Source of the DNA: Nonomuraea sp. NEAU-A123
GTDB lineage: Bacteria > Actinomycetota > Actinomycetes > Streptosporangiales > Streptosporangiaceae
Assembly: GCF_018603905.1 (NCBI RefSeq)
Contig: NZ_JAHFZZ010000038.1
Coordinates: 1-64,000 of the forward strand
Direction: 5' to 3'
Length of the DNA stretch: 64,000 nucleotides
Made by a program: the position numbers and the translations under genes. The notes below the pieces were generated by a model. That model made no database searches, was not told where the DNA came from, and saw only the letters and a program-made list of their open reading frames with translations. Positions 34,519 to 42,041 of this stretch are shown piece after piece. Numbering within the stretch: position 1 is the stretch's first letter; each line of letters starts with the position of its first letter.

Positions 34519-35697
34519 TTATTCCATGTAATTCTTCAGTGTGATGGCCGTCGCGGCGCGGGCCATGGGCCCGGCGATGCGGTCGATCATCCGGTCGCGG
34601 CCGGGCAGGTGGGGGAGCAGCCTGATCATCCTGGTCTGGAACCAGATGACCGCGCGCGACGGCAGCACCATGCCCTTGACATTGGCCGGGCCCAGCTTCT
34701 GGTTGACGTCCACGAACCCCCGCATCTCCCGCTCGTAGCCGTCGACGCCGCCGCCGCCGGACGCCAGCTCACCGGCCAGCACGTACGCCCCCACCAGGGC
34801 CAGGCTCGTGCCCTGACCCGAGGCCGGTGAGGCGCAGTAGGCGGCGTCGCCGACCAGCACGACCCGGTCCGTCGACCAGCGGTCCATGTGGATCTGGCTG
34901 ACGGAGTCGAAGTAGAAGTCCGTCGACCCGCGTACGGCTTCGAGCAACTCGGGCACCTCCCACTCGACCCCGGCCATGGCCTGGGCCAGCAGTTCCTTCT
35001 GCTGGGCGAGGTCGCGGTGGTCATAGGCGAGCGGCTGCGACGACCACATGAACAGCGCCTTGGCATTGGAGTCCTGCCGCGTGCTGTAGACGTTCGCGGT
35101 CCGGCCGGGGGCGGCGTGGACCGCCTCCTCGCGGTCGAGGCCCAGGCGGTTGGGGACCGTACAGATCGAGATGTAGTAGCCGAGGTCGCGGACGAACGCC
35201 GACTCGTCGCCGAAGGCCAGCCGGCGGGTGTTGGAGTGCACCCCGTCGGCCCCGACGACCAGGTCGAACCGCCGCGGCGCCGACCGCTCGAAGGTCACCG
35301 TGCCGTCCTCGGAGATGCCGGTGATCGAGTCGTCGAAGATGTACTCGACGTCGTCGCGGGTCAGGTCGTACAGGAGCTCGTTGAGGTCGCCGCGCATGAT
35401 CTCGGCGTCGGTGCCCTCGCGCCCGCCGAACAGGTCGGCGTCCATCTCCGCGATCCGCCGGCCCTTGGCGTCGTAGTGCGTCGCGATCCGCATGTCGGTG
35501 CTCTTCGCGCGGACCGCGTCGAGGAGGCCCATCCGCTCGATCACGTCGAGTGCCACGCCGCGGATGTCGACCTTGTAGCCGCCCTCGCGGAGTGAGGGCG
35601 CCCGCTCCACCACGGTCGGGGTGAAGCCGTGCTGCCGCAGCCAGTAAGCCGTCGCGGTGCCGGCGATGCTCGCGCCGGAGATCAGGATGTTCGTCAT
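34519..35697 (-). CDS. FAD-dependent monooxygenase (PHBH/TetX-like)
   Basis: A 392-residue group A flavoprotein monooxygenase. The FAD dinucleotide motif is SGASIAGTATAYWLRQHG at the N terminus, the DG motif GADGVHSNTRRLAFG near residue 160 and the GD motif VLVGDAAYCASPASGQGTSLAL near 282. Substrates of this family are aromatic compounds or drugs; the specific one is unknown. ATG 35697 starts the FAD motif directly. It is divergent from a TetR regulator gene 73 bp away, which is its likely repressor. Confidence 0.92.
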   Translation of the reverse strand: MTNILISGASIAGTATAYWLRQHGFTPTVVERAPSLREGGYKVDIRGVALDVIERMGLLDAVRAKSTDMRIATHYDAKGRRIAEMDADLFGGREGTDAEIMRGDLNELLYDLTRDDVEYIFDDSITGISEDGTVTFERSAPRRFDLVVGADGVHSNTRRLAFGDESAFVRDLGYYISICTVPNRLGLDREEAVHAAPGRTANVYSTRQDSNAKALFMWSSQPLAYDHRDLAQQKELLAQAMAGVEWEVPELLEAVRGSTDFYFDSVSQIHMDRWSTDRVVLVGDAAYCASPASGQGTSLALVGAYVLAGELASGGGGVDGYEREMRGFVDVNQKLGPANVKGMVLPSRAVIWFQTRMIRLLPHLPGRDRMIDRIAGPMARAATAITLKNYME

Positions 35698-35714
35698 GCC
35701 CTGAAAGGTACACA

Positions 35715-35765
35715 CGTCTCAGACGCTTGTCTAGGACTAATTTCTAAGACGGTTGTGTTAGACTC
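35715..35765. promoter_or_regulatory. Intergenic operator region between monooxygenase and tetR
   Basis: Between the divergent starts at 35697 and 35771 lie CGTCTCAGACG (35715-35725, perfect 5-bp arms), then GTCTAGGAC and TCTAAGAC elements, and GTGTTAGAC (35755-35763). The repeated GTCTnnGAC/GTnTTAGAC half-sites in both orientations suit cooperative binding by the TetR protein. No clean single operator can be fixed by eye. Confidence 0.45.
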
Positions 35766-35770
35766 CTGGC

Positions 35771-36343
35771 ATGGGAAACCGGGAAGATCTGCTGGCCGGG
35801 GCCAAGCGCTGCCTGATCGAGAAGGGCTACTCGCGCACGACGGCGCGCGACATCGCCACCGCCTCCGGCGTGAGTCTGGCGGGCATCGGCTATCACTTCA
35901 GATCGAAGGAAGCGCTGATGAACGAGGTGCTGTTCGAGGTGATGCGCGAGTGGGGCGATGACCTGGCGGCGACGCTGACCGCCGACGTCAAGGCCGACGC
36001 GACGCCTCTCCAACGCTTCGAGGCGGCGTGGGACCGGGTGATCGAGTCGTTCGACCGGCTGCGGCCGCTCTGGGTCACCCAGTTCGAGCTGCTGGGCCAG
36101 ATCGATCACACGCCGGACATCCGGCAGCAGCTCGTGGCCGGCATCCAAGAGGGACGCATCGGGCTCGCGGAGCTGTTCGACGGCATCGACCCGGCGGCCG
36201 ACCCGGAGCGGGCGCGGCTGGTCGGCACGTTCTACCAGGCCATGCTGACGGGGTTCCTGTCGCAGTGGCTGGTCGACCCGGACAGCGCGCTATCGGGCCG
36301 CGAGGTGGTCGCGGCCCTGCGCATGGTCCAGAACTCGGGTTAG
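35771..36343 (+). CDS. TetR family transcriptional regulator
   Basis: A 190-residue regulator. The N-terminal TetR HTH is clear: REDLLAGAKRCLIEKGYSRTTARDIATASGVSLAGIGYHFRSKEALMNEV, residues 4-53. The C-terminal ligand domain ends VVAALRMVQNSG. Divergent from the FAD monooxygenase gene, so probably its repressor responding to that enzyme's substrate. The stop TAG shares 4 bp with the TAA of the convergent gene (TTAG). Confidence 0.93.
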   Translation: MGNREDLLAGAKRCLIEKGYSRTTARDIATASGVSLAGIGYHFRSKEALMNEVLFEVMREWGDDLAATLTADVKADATPLQRFEAAWDRVIESFDRLRPLWVTQFELLGQIDHTPDIRQQLVAGIQEGRIGLAELFDGIDPAADPERARLVGTFYQAMLTGFLSQWLVDPDSALSGREVVAALRMVQNSG

Positions 36344-36978
36344 AAGGCGCTGATCGTGGCGGGCGCCCGCTCGGCCCGGCTCAGCGTGCGGATCACCGCC
36401 GTCGCGCCATGACGGTGTACGGCCAGCCGCGCCAGCAGCTCGACGACCGGATCGATGACCGAGGCCGGCAGCTTGGGGGTCTCCACGCCCACGCTGGCGG
36501 CCAGGTCGTCGGAGTGCACGACCAGCTCGATCAGGCGGGTGAGCAGGAAGTCGTCGAATCGCAGGGACCAGCCCGACCACGGCAGGTGCACCACCTTGTC
36601 GCGGGCCTGCGCGGGCAGCTCGGCCCGCTGCCGGTCGAACAGCTCGCCGGCTTTGGTGGCCAGCGCCGCCGGGCCGTCGGCGGCGGCCGCCTCACCGGCC
36701 CGCCTGATGCCCACGTTGCTCTCGTGGTCGAGACCCGCCTGCACCCACGGCGATCTGGTGTAGTGCTCGATCAGCGGGACCGGCTCGCCGGGCCGCTCGC
36801 CGTCGTTGAGCAGGTTGTCCACCCGGACGAGCTGGTGGGCCAGGTGCGCGGCCAGCCCCGCGACGCTGAACTCGTTCAGCGCGCTCGGCTTCTCCCACGA
36901 AGCGGCCACAGCGGGCTCGCGCAGCAGCGCCACCGCGGACTCCGCGGCGACCAGATAGGACTCTCTGATCTCCCCCAT
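36340..36978 (-). CDS. Maleylpyruvate isomerase-like (DinB/MDMPI) mycothiol-type protein
   Basis: A 212-residue protein of the maleylpyruvate isomerase N-terminal/DinB four-helix superfamily. The metal-binding pattern is present: an early histidine block AGLAAHLAHQLVRVDNLL near residues 45-62 and the C-terminal VVHSDDLAASVGVE near residue 165. Such proteins in actinomycetes use mycothiol or act as uncharacterised thiol-dependent enzymes. ATG 36978 gives the family N terminus; a longer open frame upstream is antisense to other genes. It is convergent with tetR, with stop codons overlapping by 4 bp. Confidence 0.82.
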   Translation of the reverse strand: MGEIRESYLVAAESAVALLREPAVAASWEKPSALNEFSVAGLAAHLAHQLVRVDNLLNDGERPGEPVPLIEHYTRSPWVQAGLDHESNVGIRRAGEAAAADGPAALATKAGELFDRQRAELPAQARDKVVHLPWSGWSLRFDDFLLTRLIELVVHSDDLAASVGVETPKLPASVIDPVVELLARLAVHRHGATAVIRTLSRAERAPATISAF

Positions 36979-37073
36979 GTGCCGCCCTTCCCCGGGTTCT
37001 GGTGATATGACCCGGCCCACACTATCCCGCGCGGGATCAGGGTGAGCGGGTGCCTCCGAGGGGGAGGTGGGTG

Positions 37074-37802
37074 TCAGTCCAGGGCGCGCTTGATCGCCGC
37101 CCTGATGAAGACCCGGGCCAGCGTCCCGCGCCTGAACCGGCTCAGGAACGGCCGCGGCATGTCGTACCTGCGGGCTCGGATGTCCGCCACCACGTTCATG
37201 GGCGCGCCCAGCTCGGCCAGCACGTCCAGGGCCTCCCGCTTGGTGATCAGCCGCCCGTCCCGCAGCGTGACCGTGGCTCTGGCGACGGTGATCATCCCGA
37301 GATCCACCCAGACGTCCTGCAGCCAGCGCTTCCGCCCGCGCGTCTTGTCCAGCCAGAAGTCCCGGAGATCGGTCCGGACGAACTCGCTCAGCTCCTGGTC
37401 CGACACCGGCGGCAGCAGTCCCGCGGGCGGCTCGCCGTACAGCTCGAGAGCGCCCGCGTGCAGCTCGCGGCGGGTCACCGGCGTGACCGGCCGCTCGTAC
37501 AGCTCCTGATGTGCCCAGGTCACATGCTCGGTCGCGAAGTCGGACAGCCGGTGCCTGGGCATGTAGGAGCAGTGCAGGTGCTCGACGAGCGGCAGATCGA
37601 GCTTCTCGTGCAGCTTGGCGAGCCGCCGCCGCTGCTCCTCGGTGACGTCCGTCTCGACCACCGCGATGAGATCGAGATCGCTCTTGCCCGGCTGGTAGTC
37701 GCCCGCCGCGAGCGACCCGTGCGCCCACAAGGCGACGAGGGGTACGGCCGGCCTGAGGTCGTCGAGGAAACGAGTTAGCAGAAGATCGGTGGGCCCGTGC
37801 AT
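37074..37802 (-). CDS. Aminoglycoside-type nucleotidyltransferase domain protein
   Basis: A 242-residue protein with an N-terminal nucleotidyltransferase motif GSLAAGDYQPGKSDLDLIAVVE (about residues 31-52; G-S-x8-9-D-x-D) and a C-terminal helical domain similar to aminoglycoside adenylyltransferases (DUF4111-like region). The ATG at 37802 lies 10 bp from the divergent SDR start at 37813. Activity against an antibiotic is possible but not shown; many such chromosomal genes have other substrates. Confidence 0.85.
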   Translation of the reverse strand: MHGPTDLLLTRFLDDLRPAVPLVALWAHGSLAAGDYQPGKSDLDLIAVVETDVTEEQRRRLAKLHEKLDLPLVEHLHCSYMPRHRLSDFATEHVTWAHQELYERPVTPVTRRELHAGALELYGEPPAGLLPPVSDQELSEFVRTDLRDFWLDKTRGRKRWLQDVWVDLGMITVARATVTLRDGRLITKREALDVLAELGAPMNVVADIRARRYDMPRPFLSRFRRGTLARVFIRAAIKRALD

Positions 37803-37812
37803 GATGGCCACT

Positions 37813-38571
37813 ATGGTCGACACGAGATCCAACGGAAAAGTGGCCCTGGTCACCGGCGTGGGCCGCACCGTCGGCATCGGCGCGGGGATCGCCCGCCAGT
37901 TGGCGGCCTCGGGCTGGGACATCGCCTACACCTACTGGACGCCGTACGACGAACGCATGGCCTGGGGCGCCGAGCCCGAGGCGGCCGACGCGATCGGCAA
38001 GTCCCTGGCCGGGCGCGGCGCGGCGATCGAGGCGGACCTGGCGCACGTCGACACCCCCGCACGGATCTTCGACGAGGCCGAACGCCGGCTGGGCAACGTC
38101 ACCGCCCTGGTGATGTGCCACTGCGAGTCGGTCGACTCGAGCCTGCTCGACACCACCGTCGCGAGCTTCGACCGGCACTTCGCCGTCAACGCGCGCGCCA
38201 CCTGGCTGCTGGTCCGCGAGTACGGGCGCCGCTTCACGGGCACCCGCGGCACCGGCCGGATCATCGGCCTCACCAGCGACCACACCGTCGGCAACCTGCC
38301 CTACGGCGCGAGCAAGGCCGCCCTGGACCGCATCATCCTGGCCGCCGCCCGCGAGCTGGCCCACCTCGGCGTCAGCGCCAACGTCGTCAACCCCGGCCCG
38401 GTGGACACCGGCTGGATGTCGGACGAGACGCGGGAGAGCCTCATCCGCCAGACCCCGCACAACCGCCTCGGCACGCCCCAGGACACCGCCCACCTCGTCG
38501 ACTTCCTCTGCTCACCCCAGGGACAGTGGATCAACGGTCAACTGCTGATGAGCAACGGCGGCTTCGCCTAG
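37813..38571 (+). CDS. SDR family oxidoreductase
   Basis: A 252-residue short-chain dehydrogenase/reductase. The cofactor motif TGVGRTVGIGAGIARQL is an enoyl-reductase-like variant with an insertion compared with TGxxxGIG. The catalytic Tyr-Lys are in LPYGASKAAL near residue 165 and the active-site Ser region at GLTSDHT. The NNAG-equivalent reads VMCHCES, unusual for a classical SDR. Starts at 37801 or 37804 would add three or four residues. Its TAG shares the CTAG tetranucleotide with the stop of the convergent SDR gene. Confidence 0.85.
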   Translation: MVDTRSNGKVALVTGVGRTVGIGAGIARQLAASGWDIAYTYWTPYDERMAWGAEPEAADAIGKSLAGRGAAIEADLAHVDTPARIFDEAERRLGNVTALVMCHCESVDSSLLDTTVASFDRHFAVNARATWLLVREYGRRFTGTRGTGRIIGLTSDHTVGNLPYGASKAALDRIILAAARELAHLGVSANVVNPGPVDTGWMSDETRESLIRQTPHNRLGTPQDTAHLVDFLCSPQGQWINGQLLMSNGGFA

Positions 38572-39344
38572 AGCGCGTGGCCCCCCGCCACCTGGAGGAC
38601 TTGACCGGTGATCCACCGTGCCTGGTGCGAGGCGAGGAACACGACGGCGTCGGCGATGTCGGCCGGCTCGCCCACGCGGCCCAGCGGCACGATCTCGCCG
38701 ACCCGCGCGTACGTCTCGGCGTCCATCCAACCGGTCTGCACGGGGCCGGGAGCCACCGCGTTGACGCGGATGCCGGCTTTGCCGAGATCGAGTGCGGCGG
38801 CCCGGGTAAGGGCCTCCAGCGCCGCCTTGGACGTCCCGTACCCGATCTGGCCGGGGAAGGCGCGGGCGGCGTCCGTGGAGACGTTCACCACGCACGGCCG
38901 GCGGCCGTCCCGCTGCCGCCTGGCCAGTTCGGACACGAGCAGGGCGGGGGCGATCGCGTTGACCTCGTAGTGGCGGCGCAGGCCATCGGCGGTGAGGGAG
39001 CCGAACGAGTCCGGGGCCTCGCAGTGCGCGGCGTTGTTCACCAGAACGTCGACCGGTCCCAGCCGCCGCTCGACCTCGTCGAGCAGGTGCCGCGCCGCGT
39101 CCGGTTCGCGTAGGTCGGCGGGTACGGCCACCGCGTCACGGAGCTCGGCGGCCAGCGCCTCGGCGACGTCCGCGGCGGGGGTGATGTGCTCCCAGGTGAC
39201 GCCCGGGGGAGCGGATTTCTCGCTGAAGTAGTGCACCGCCACCCGCGCCCCCTCGGCCGAGAAGGCCCGGGCGATCGCCGCGCCGATTCCGCCGCTCGCG
39301 CCGGTGACGAGCACGGTCTGACCCGTGAGTTTCGTATCAACCAT
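38568..39344 (-). CDS. SDR family oxidoreductase
   Basis: A 258-residue classical SDR: TGASGGIGAAIARAF at the N terminus, NNAAHCE (NNAG position), Ser in NVSTDAARAF and Tyr/Lys in GYGTSKAALEAL, then the PGPVQTGWMD segment. ATG 39344 is preferred; a GTG at 39371 in frame would overlap the next gene's start. It is convergent with the SDR gene at 37813 and divergent, with 14 bp between starts, from the SDR remnant at 39359. Substrate unknown. Confidence 0.9.
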   Translation of the reverse strand: MVDTKLTGQTVLVTGASGGIGAAIARAFSAEGARVAVHYFSEKSAPPGVTWEHITPAADVAEALAAELRDAVAVPADLREPDAARHLLDEVERRLGPVDVLVNNAAHCEAPDSFGSLTADGLRRHYEVNAIAPALLVSELARRQRDGRRPCVVNVSTDAARAFPGQIGYGTSKAALEALTRAAALDLGKAGIRVNAVAPGPVQTGWMDAETYARVGEIVPLGRVGEPADIADAVVFLASHQARWITGQVLQVAGGHAL

Positions 39345-39358
39345 CCGAGGAGCATGTC

Positions 39359-39910
39359 GTGATCGATCCACAATTGCGAGGAAGGGTGGCTCTGGTGACC
39401 GGGGCCAACCAGGGCATCGGCGCCGCCACCGCGGTCGCCCTGGCCGCGCAGGGGGTCGCCGTGTTCCTGACGTACAAGCGGCTGGCGCCGGTGCGCCATC
39501 CGGCCTATCCGGAGGAGTACTACAGGTCGCGGGGCGCGGGGGCCGACGACGTCGTACGGCGCATCCGCGAGGCTGGCGGCACGGCGGAGGCGGCCGAGGC
39601 CGACCTGACCGACCCCGAGACGCCGCGAACGCTGTTCGACCTGGCCGAGCGGGCGCTGGGGCCGGTGGACGCGGAGAGTTACGACCGGCAGTTCGCCGTG
39701 GACGTACGCGCCGCGACGCTGCTGATCGCCGAGTTCGCCCGGCGCCACATCGAACGCCGAGCGGGCTGGGGCCGCATCATCGGACTCACGTCCGGCGGCC
39801 CCGACGGCTTCCCGACCGAGGTCTCGTACGGCGCGGCGAAGGCGGCCCAGGAGAACTTCACCATGTCGGCGGCCCACGAACTGGGCCGCTACGGCGTCAC
39901 GGCGGGCTGA
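39359..39910 (+). pseudogene. Truncated, internally deleted SDR oxidoreductase
   Basis: A 183-residue SDR reading frame starting at GTG 39359 behind GAGGAG. TGANQGIGAATAVAL and the catalytic SYGAAKAAQ are intact. Two defects are visible: the sequence runs from ALGPVD straight to AESYDRQF, so the strand with the NNAG motif (about 20-25 residues) is missing, and the protein ends at GRYGVTAG, losing the usual 60-70 C-terminal residues including substrate-loop PG motif. Its end overlaps the stop region of prs by 14 bp. Probably a non-functional remnant, although it remains an open frame. Confidence 0.7.
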
Positions 39911-40835
39911 ACAGCGCGCTCACCGACTCGCCGTCGTGGATTCGCCGCATCGCCTCGGCCAGCGCCGGGGCGATCGACAGGACCGTGAGCTTGTCCGTGG
40001 GCTTGGGCACGGGCACGGTGTTGGTGCAGACGATCTCCTCGACCTCGGGCAGCGAGCTCAGCCGCTCGATCGAGCCGGCGGCGAACAGCCCGTGCGTGCA
40101 CGCGATGCGTACGGAGTTGACGCCACGCTCGCGCAGCCGGTCGAGCAGCTCGATGACGGTCGTGCCCCTGGCGATCTCGTCGTCCAGGACGATCACGTCC
40201 TTGCCCTCGACCTCGCCGATGACCGAGCTGATCACCACCCGGTCGTCGCTGAAGCGTTGCTTGGCGCCCATCGCCACATCGGCACCGAGCAGCCGGGCGA
40301 AGTGCGAGGCCTCCTTGGCGTTGCCCAGGTCGGGGGAGACGACGACGGTGTTGGACAGGTCGTACTGGCGGAAATGGGCGGCCAGCTCGCGCAGCGCGTG
40401 CAGGTGGTCGACCGGCACGCTGAAGAAGCCGTGCACCTGCGGCGAGTGCAGCGTCATCGTCAGCACCCGCCCGGCGCCCGCCGTCGCCATCAGGTCCGCC
40501 ACCAGCCTGGCGCCCATGGAGATGCGCGGCGCATCTTTTTTGTCACTCCGGGCGTAGGCATAATGCGGCATCACCACGGTCGTCCTGGCGGCGGACGCCC
40601 CGCGGGCGGCGTCGAGCATGAGCAGCAGCTCGACCAGGTTCTCCTGTACGGGCGGCACCAGCGGCTGGATGATGAAGACGTCGCGTTCCCTGCAGTTGGC
40701 CTGGAGCTGGACCTCCAGCACGTCGTTGGCGAAGCGGTTGACCTTGACCGGGTGGAGCGGGGTGCCCAGGTGGGAGCAGATCTCCTCAGCCAGATCGGGG
40801 TGGGCACTGCCGCTGAATACCGTGATGTCTCGCAC
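39897..40835 (-). CDS. prs: Ribose-phosphate pyrophosphokinase (PRPP synthetase)
   Basis: A 312-residue PRPP synthetase-like enzyme making phosphoribosyl pyrophosphate for nucleotides, His and Trp. The N-terminal VFSGSAHPDLAEEICSHLG, the PHYAYARSDKKDAPRISMGARLVADLM ATP/active-site region near residues 90-115 and the PRPP loop VLDDEIARGTT near 215-225 are visible. The loop differs from the usual DDMIDTGGT. The actinomycete housekeeping prs normally lies beside glmU, which is not here, so this may be a second, divergent copy. It ends over the SDR remnant. Confidence 0.88.
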   Translation of the reverse strand: MRDITVFSGSAHPDLAEEICSHLGTPLHPVKVNRFANDVLEVQLQANCRERDVFIIQPLVPPVQENLVELLLMLDAARGASAARTTVVMPHYAYARSDKKDAPRISMGARLVADLMATAGAGRVLTMTLHSPQVHGFFSVPVDHLHALRELAAHFRQYDLSNTVVVSPDLGNAKEASHFARLLGADVAMGAKQRFSDDRVVISSVIGEVEGKDVIVLDDEIARGTTVIELLDRLRERGVNSVRIACTHGLFAAGSIERLSSLPEVEEIVCTNTVPVPKPTDKLTVLSIAPALAEAMRRIHDGESVSALFSPP

Positions 40836-40853
40836 GATTCCGAAAGGATAGCT

Positions 40854-41327
40854 TCACGGGCTCAGGTAGTGGTGCACCAGGGCGGGTTGACCGGCCGAGT
40901 TGTGCCATCGGGCCCGTGAGCTGGCGACGCGCCGCCAGCCGTACCTCTCGTAGGCGGCGATGGCCGCCCGGCCCTCGTCGGAGACCTCCAGCGTGAGGCG
41001 CCCGCCCTCGGCGGCGTGGGCGGTGTCGAGCAGGCGGGCGGCGAGTCCGCCGCGCCGGGCGGGCGGCGTGACGAACAGGCGGGTCACGGACGCGCGGACG
41101 GGCGTGCCGAGCAGCTCGGCCACCCGCGCCTCGACCTGAGCGAGCCCGACATGGCCGACGATGACCCCTTCCTCGTCCGTGGCGACCCAGGCGCGGAGCA
41201 GGTCGCCGGGGGTCAGCCAGCCGTGCGGATCGTCGGGCCAGTCCACGGGATAACGGTCGGCGGCCTGGACCTCGGCCAGGGCCCTTACGCACGCGTCGAG
41301 GTCGGCGGGGGTTCTGAGCCTGATCAT
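40854..41327 (-). CDS. GNAT family N-acetyltransferase
   Basis: A 157-residue GNAT acetyltransferase: VTRLFVTPPARRGGLAARLLDTAH is motif A with the R-x-x-G-x-A acetyl-CoA loop, and YERYGWRRV is motif B. ATG 41327 overlaps the stop of the HAD gene (ATGA), so the two are co-translated. It lies 18 bp upstream of prs on the same strand, so HAD, GNAT and prs may form one operon. Substrate unknown. Confidence 0.9.
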   Translation of the reverse strand: MIRLRTPADLDACVRALAEVQAADRYPVDWPDDPHGWLTPGDLLRAWVATDEEGVIVGHVGLAQVEARVAELLGTPVRASVTRLFVTPPARRGGLAARLLDTAHAAEGGRLTLEVSDEGRAAIAAYERYGWRRVASSRARWHNSAGQPALVHHYLSP

Positions 41328-41965
41328 CGGTTCATCGCCGCCACGGTGAGAGAGTCGAGGTCGGGCACGACCCGCCAGGCGAGGGCCAGCGCGTCGGGAG
41401 CGGGCGGATAGCGGGGATGGGGGACGGCGATCACCCGCATCCCGGCCGCGTGCGCCGAGCGCAGGCCGTTGCTCGAATCCTCCACCGCCACACACTCGCG
41501 CGGATCGACGCCCAACTGGGCGCTCGCCTCCAGGTAGCCGTCGGGGGCGGGCTTGCCGCGCGGCACCTCCTCGGTGGAGACGGTGACGGCGAAGCGGTCA
41601 CGGAACCCGGCCGCGTCCAGGACCACCTCGATCAGCGCGCGCGGCGAGGAGCTGGCCAGACCCAGCGTGAGCTCGTCCGCCAGGCGCCGCACCGCCTCGG
41701 GCGCCCCCTTCATGAGGGGTACGCCGTGCCGGTAGCGCTCGGCCATCTGGTCCACCACGCCGCGGGCGATCTCGTCGGGAGGCAGCGCCACGCCGAGCTC
41801 GTGCAGGTAGGCGGCCCACTCCTGGGTGCTCATGCCCATGAGCCTGGACTGGGTGTCCTCCTGCCAGGTGCCGCCGTGATCGGCGACGAACGCCCGTCGT
41901 ACCTCCTCCCAGACCGGCTCGGAGTCGACGAGCACCCCGTCGAGATCGAACACGCACGCTTCCAC
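41324..41965 (-). CDS. HAD-superfamily hydrolase (beta-phosphoglucomutase-like)
   Basis: A 213-residue HAD hydrolase. Motif I is VFDLDGVLVDSE at residues 5-16, motif II GLASSS near 102, motif III lysine in GKPAPDGYL near 135 and motif IV VEDSSNGLRSAHAAGM. The cap between motifs I and II is helical, as in phosphoglycolate phosphatase and beta-phosphoglucomutase. The precise phosphate ester is unknown. It is first of a probable operon with GNAT and prs. Confidence 0.92.
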   Translation of the reverse strand: MEACVFDLDGVLVDSEPVWEEVRRAFVADHGGTWQEDTQSRLMGMSTQEWAAYLHELGVALPPDEIARGVVDQMAERYRHGVPLMKGAPEAVRRLADELTLGLASSSPRALIEVVLDAAGFRDRFAVTVSTEEVPRGKPAPDGYLEASAQLGVDPRECVAVEDSSNGLRSAHAAGMRVIAVPHPRYPPAPDALALAWRVVPDLDSLTVAAMNR

Positions 41966-42041
41966 GAAACCCCCCTGTAGCTACTGCGGTCTTTGTCGGG
42001 ATTGCCCATTATCGAGGATATGCGTTGACCGGTTTCCGGGA

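Noticed and set aside
36340..38493. A 717-codon minus-strand open frame
   Set aside because: Only the last 212 codons show a protein family; the rest is antisense to the nucleotidyltransferase and SDR genes and has biased Arg/Gly/Ala composition.
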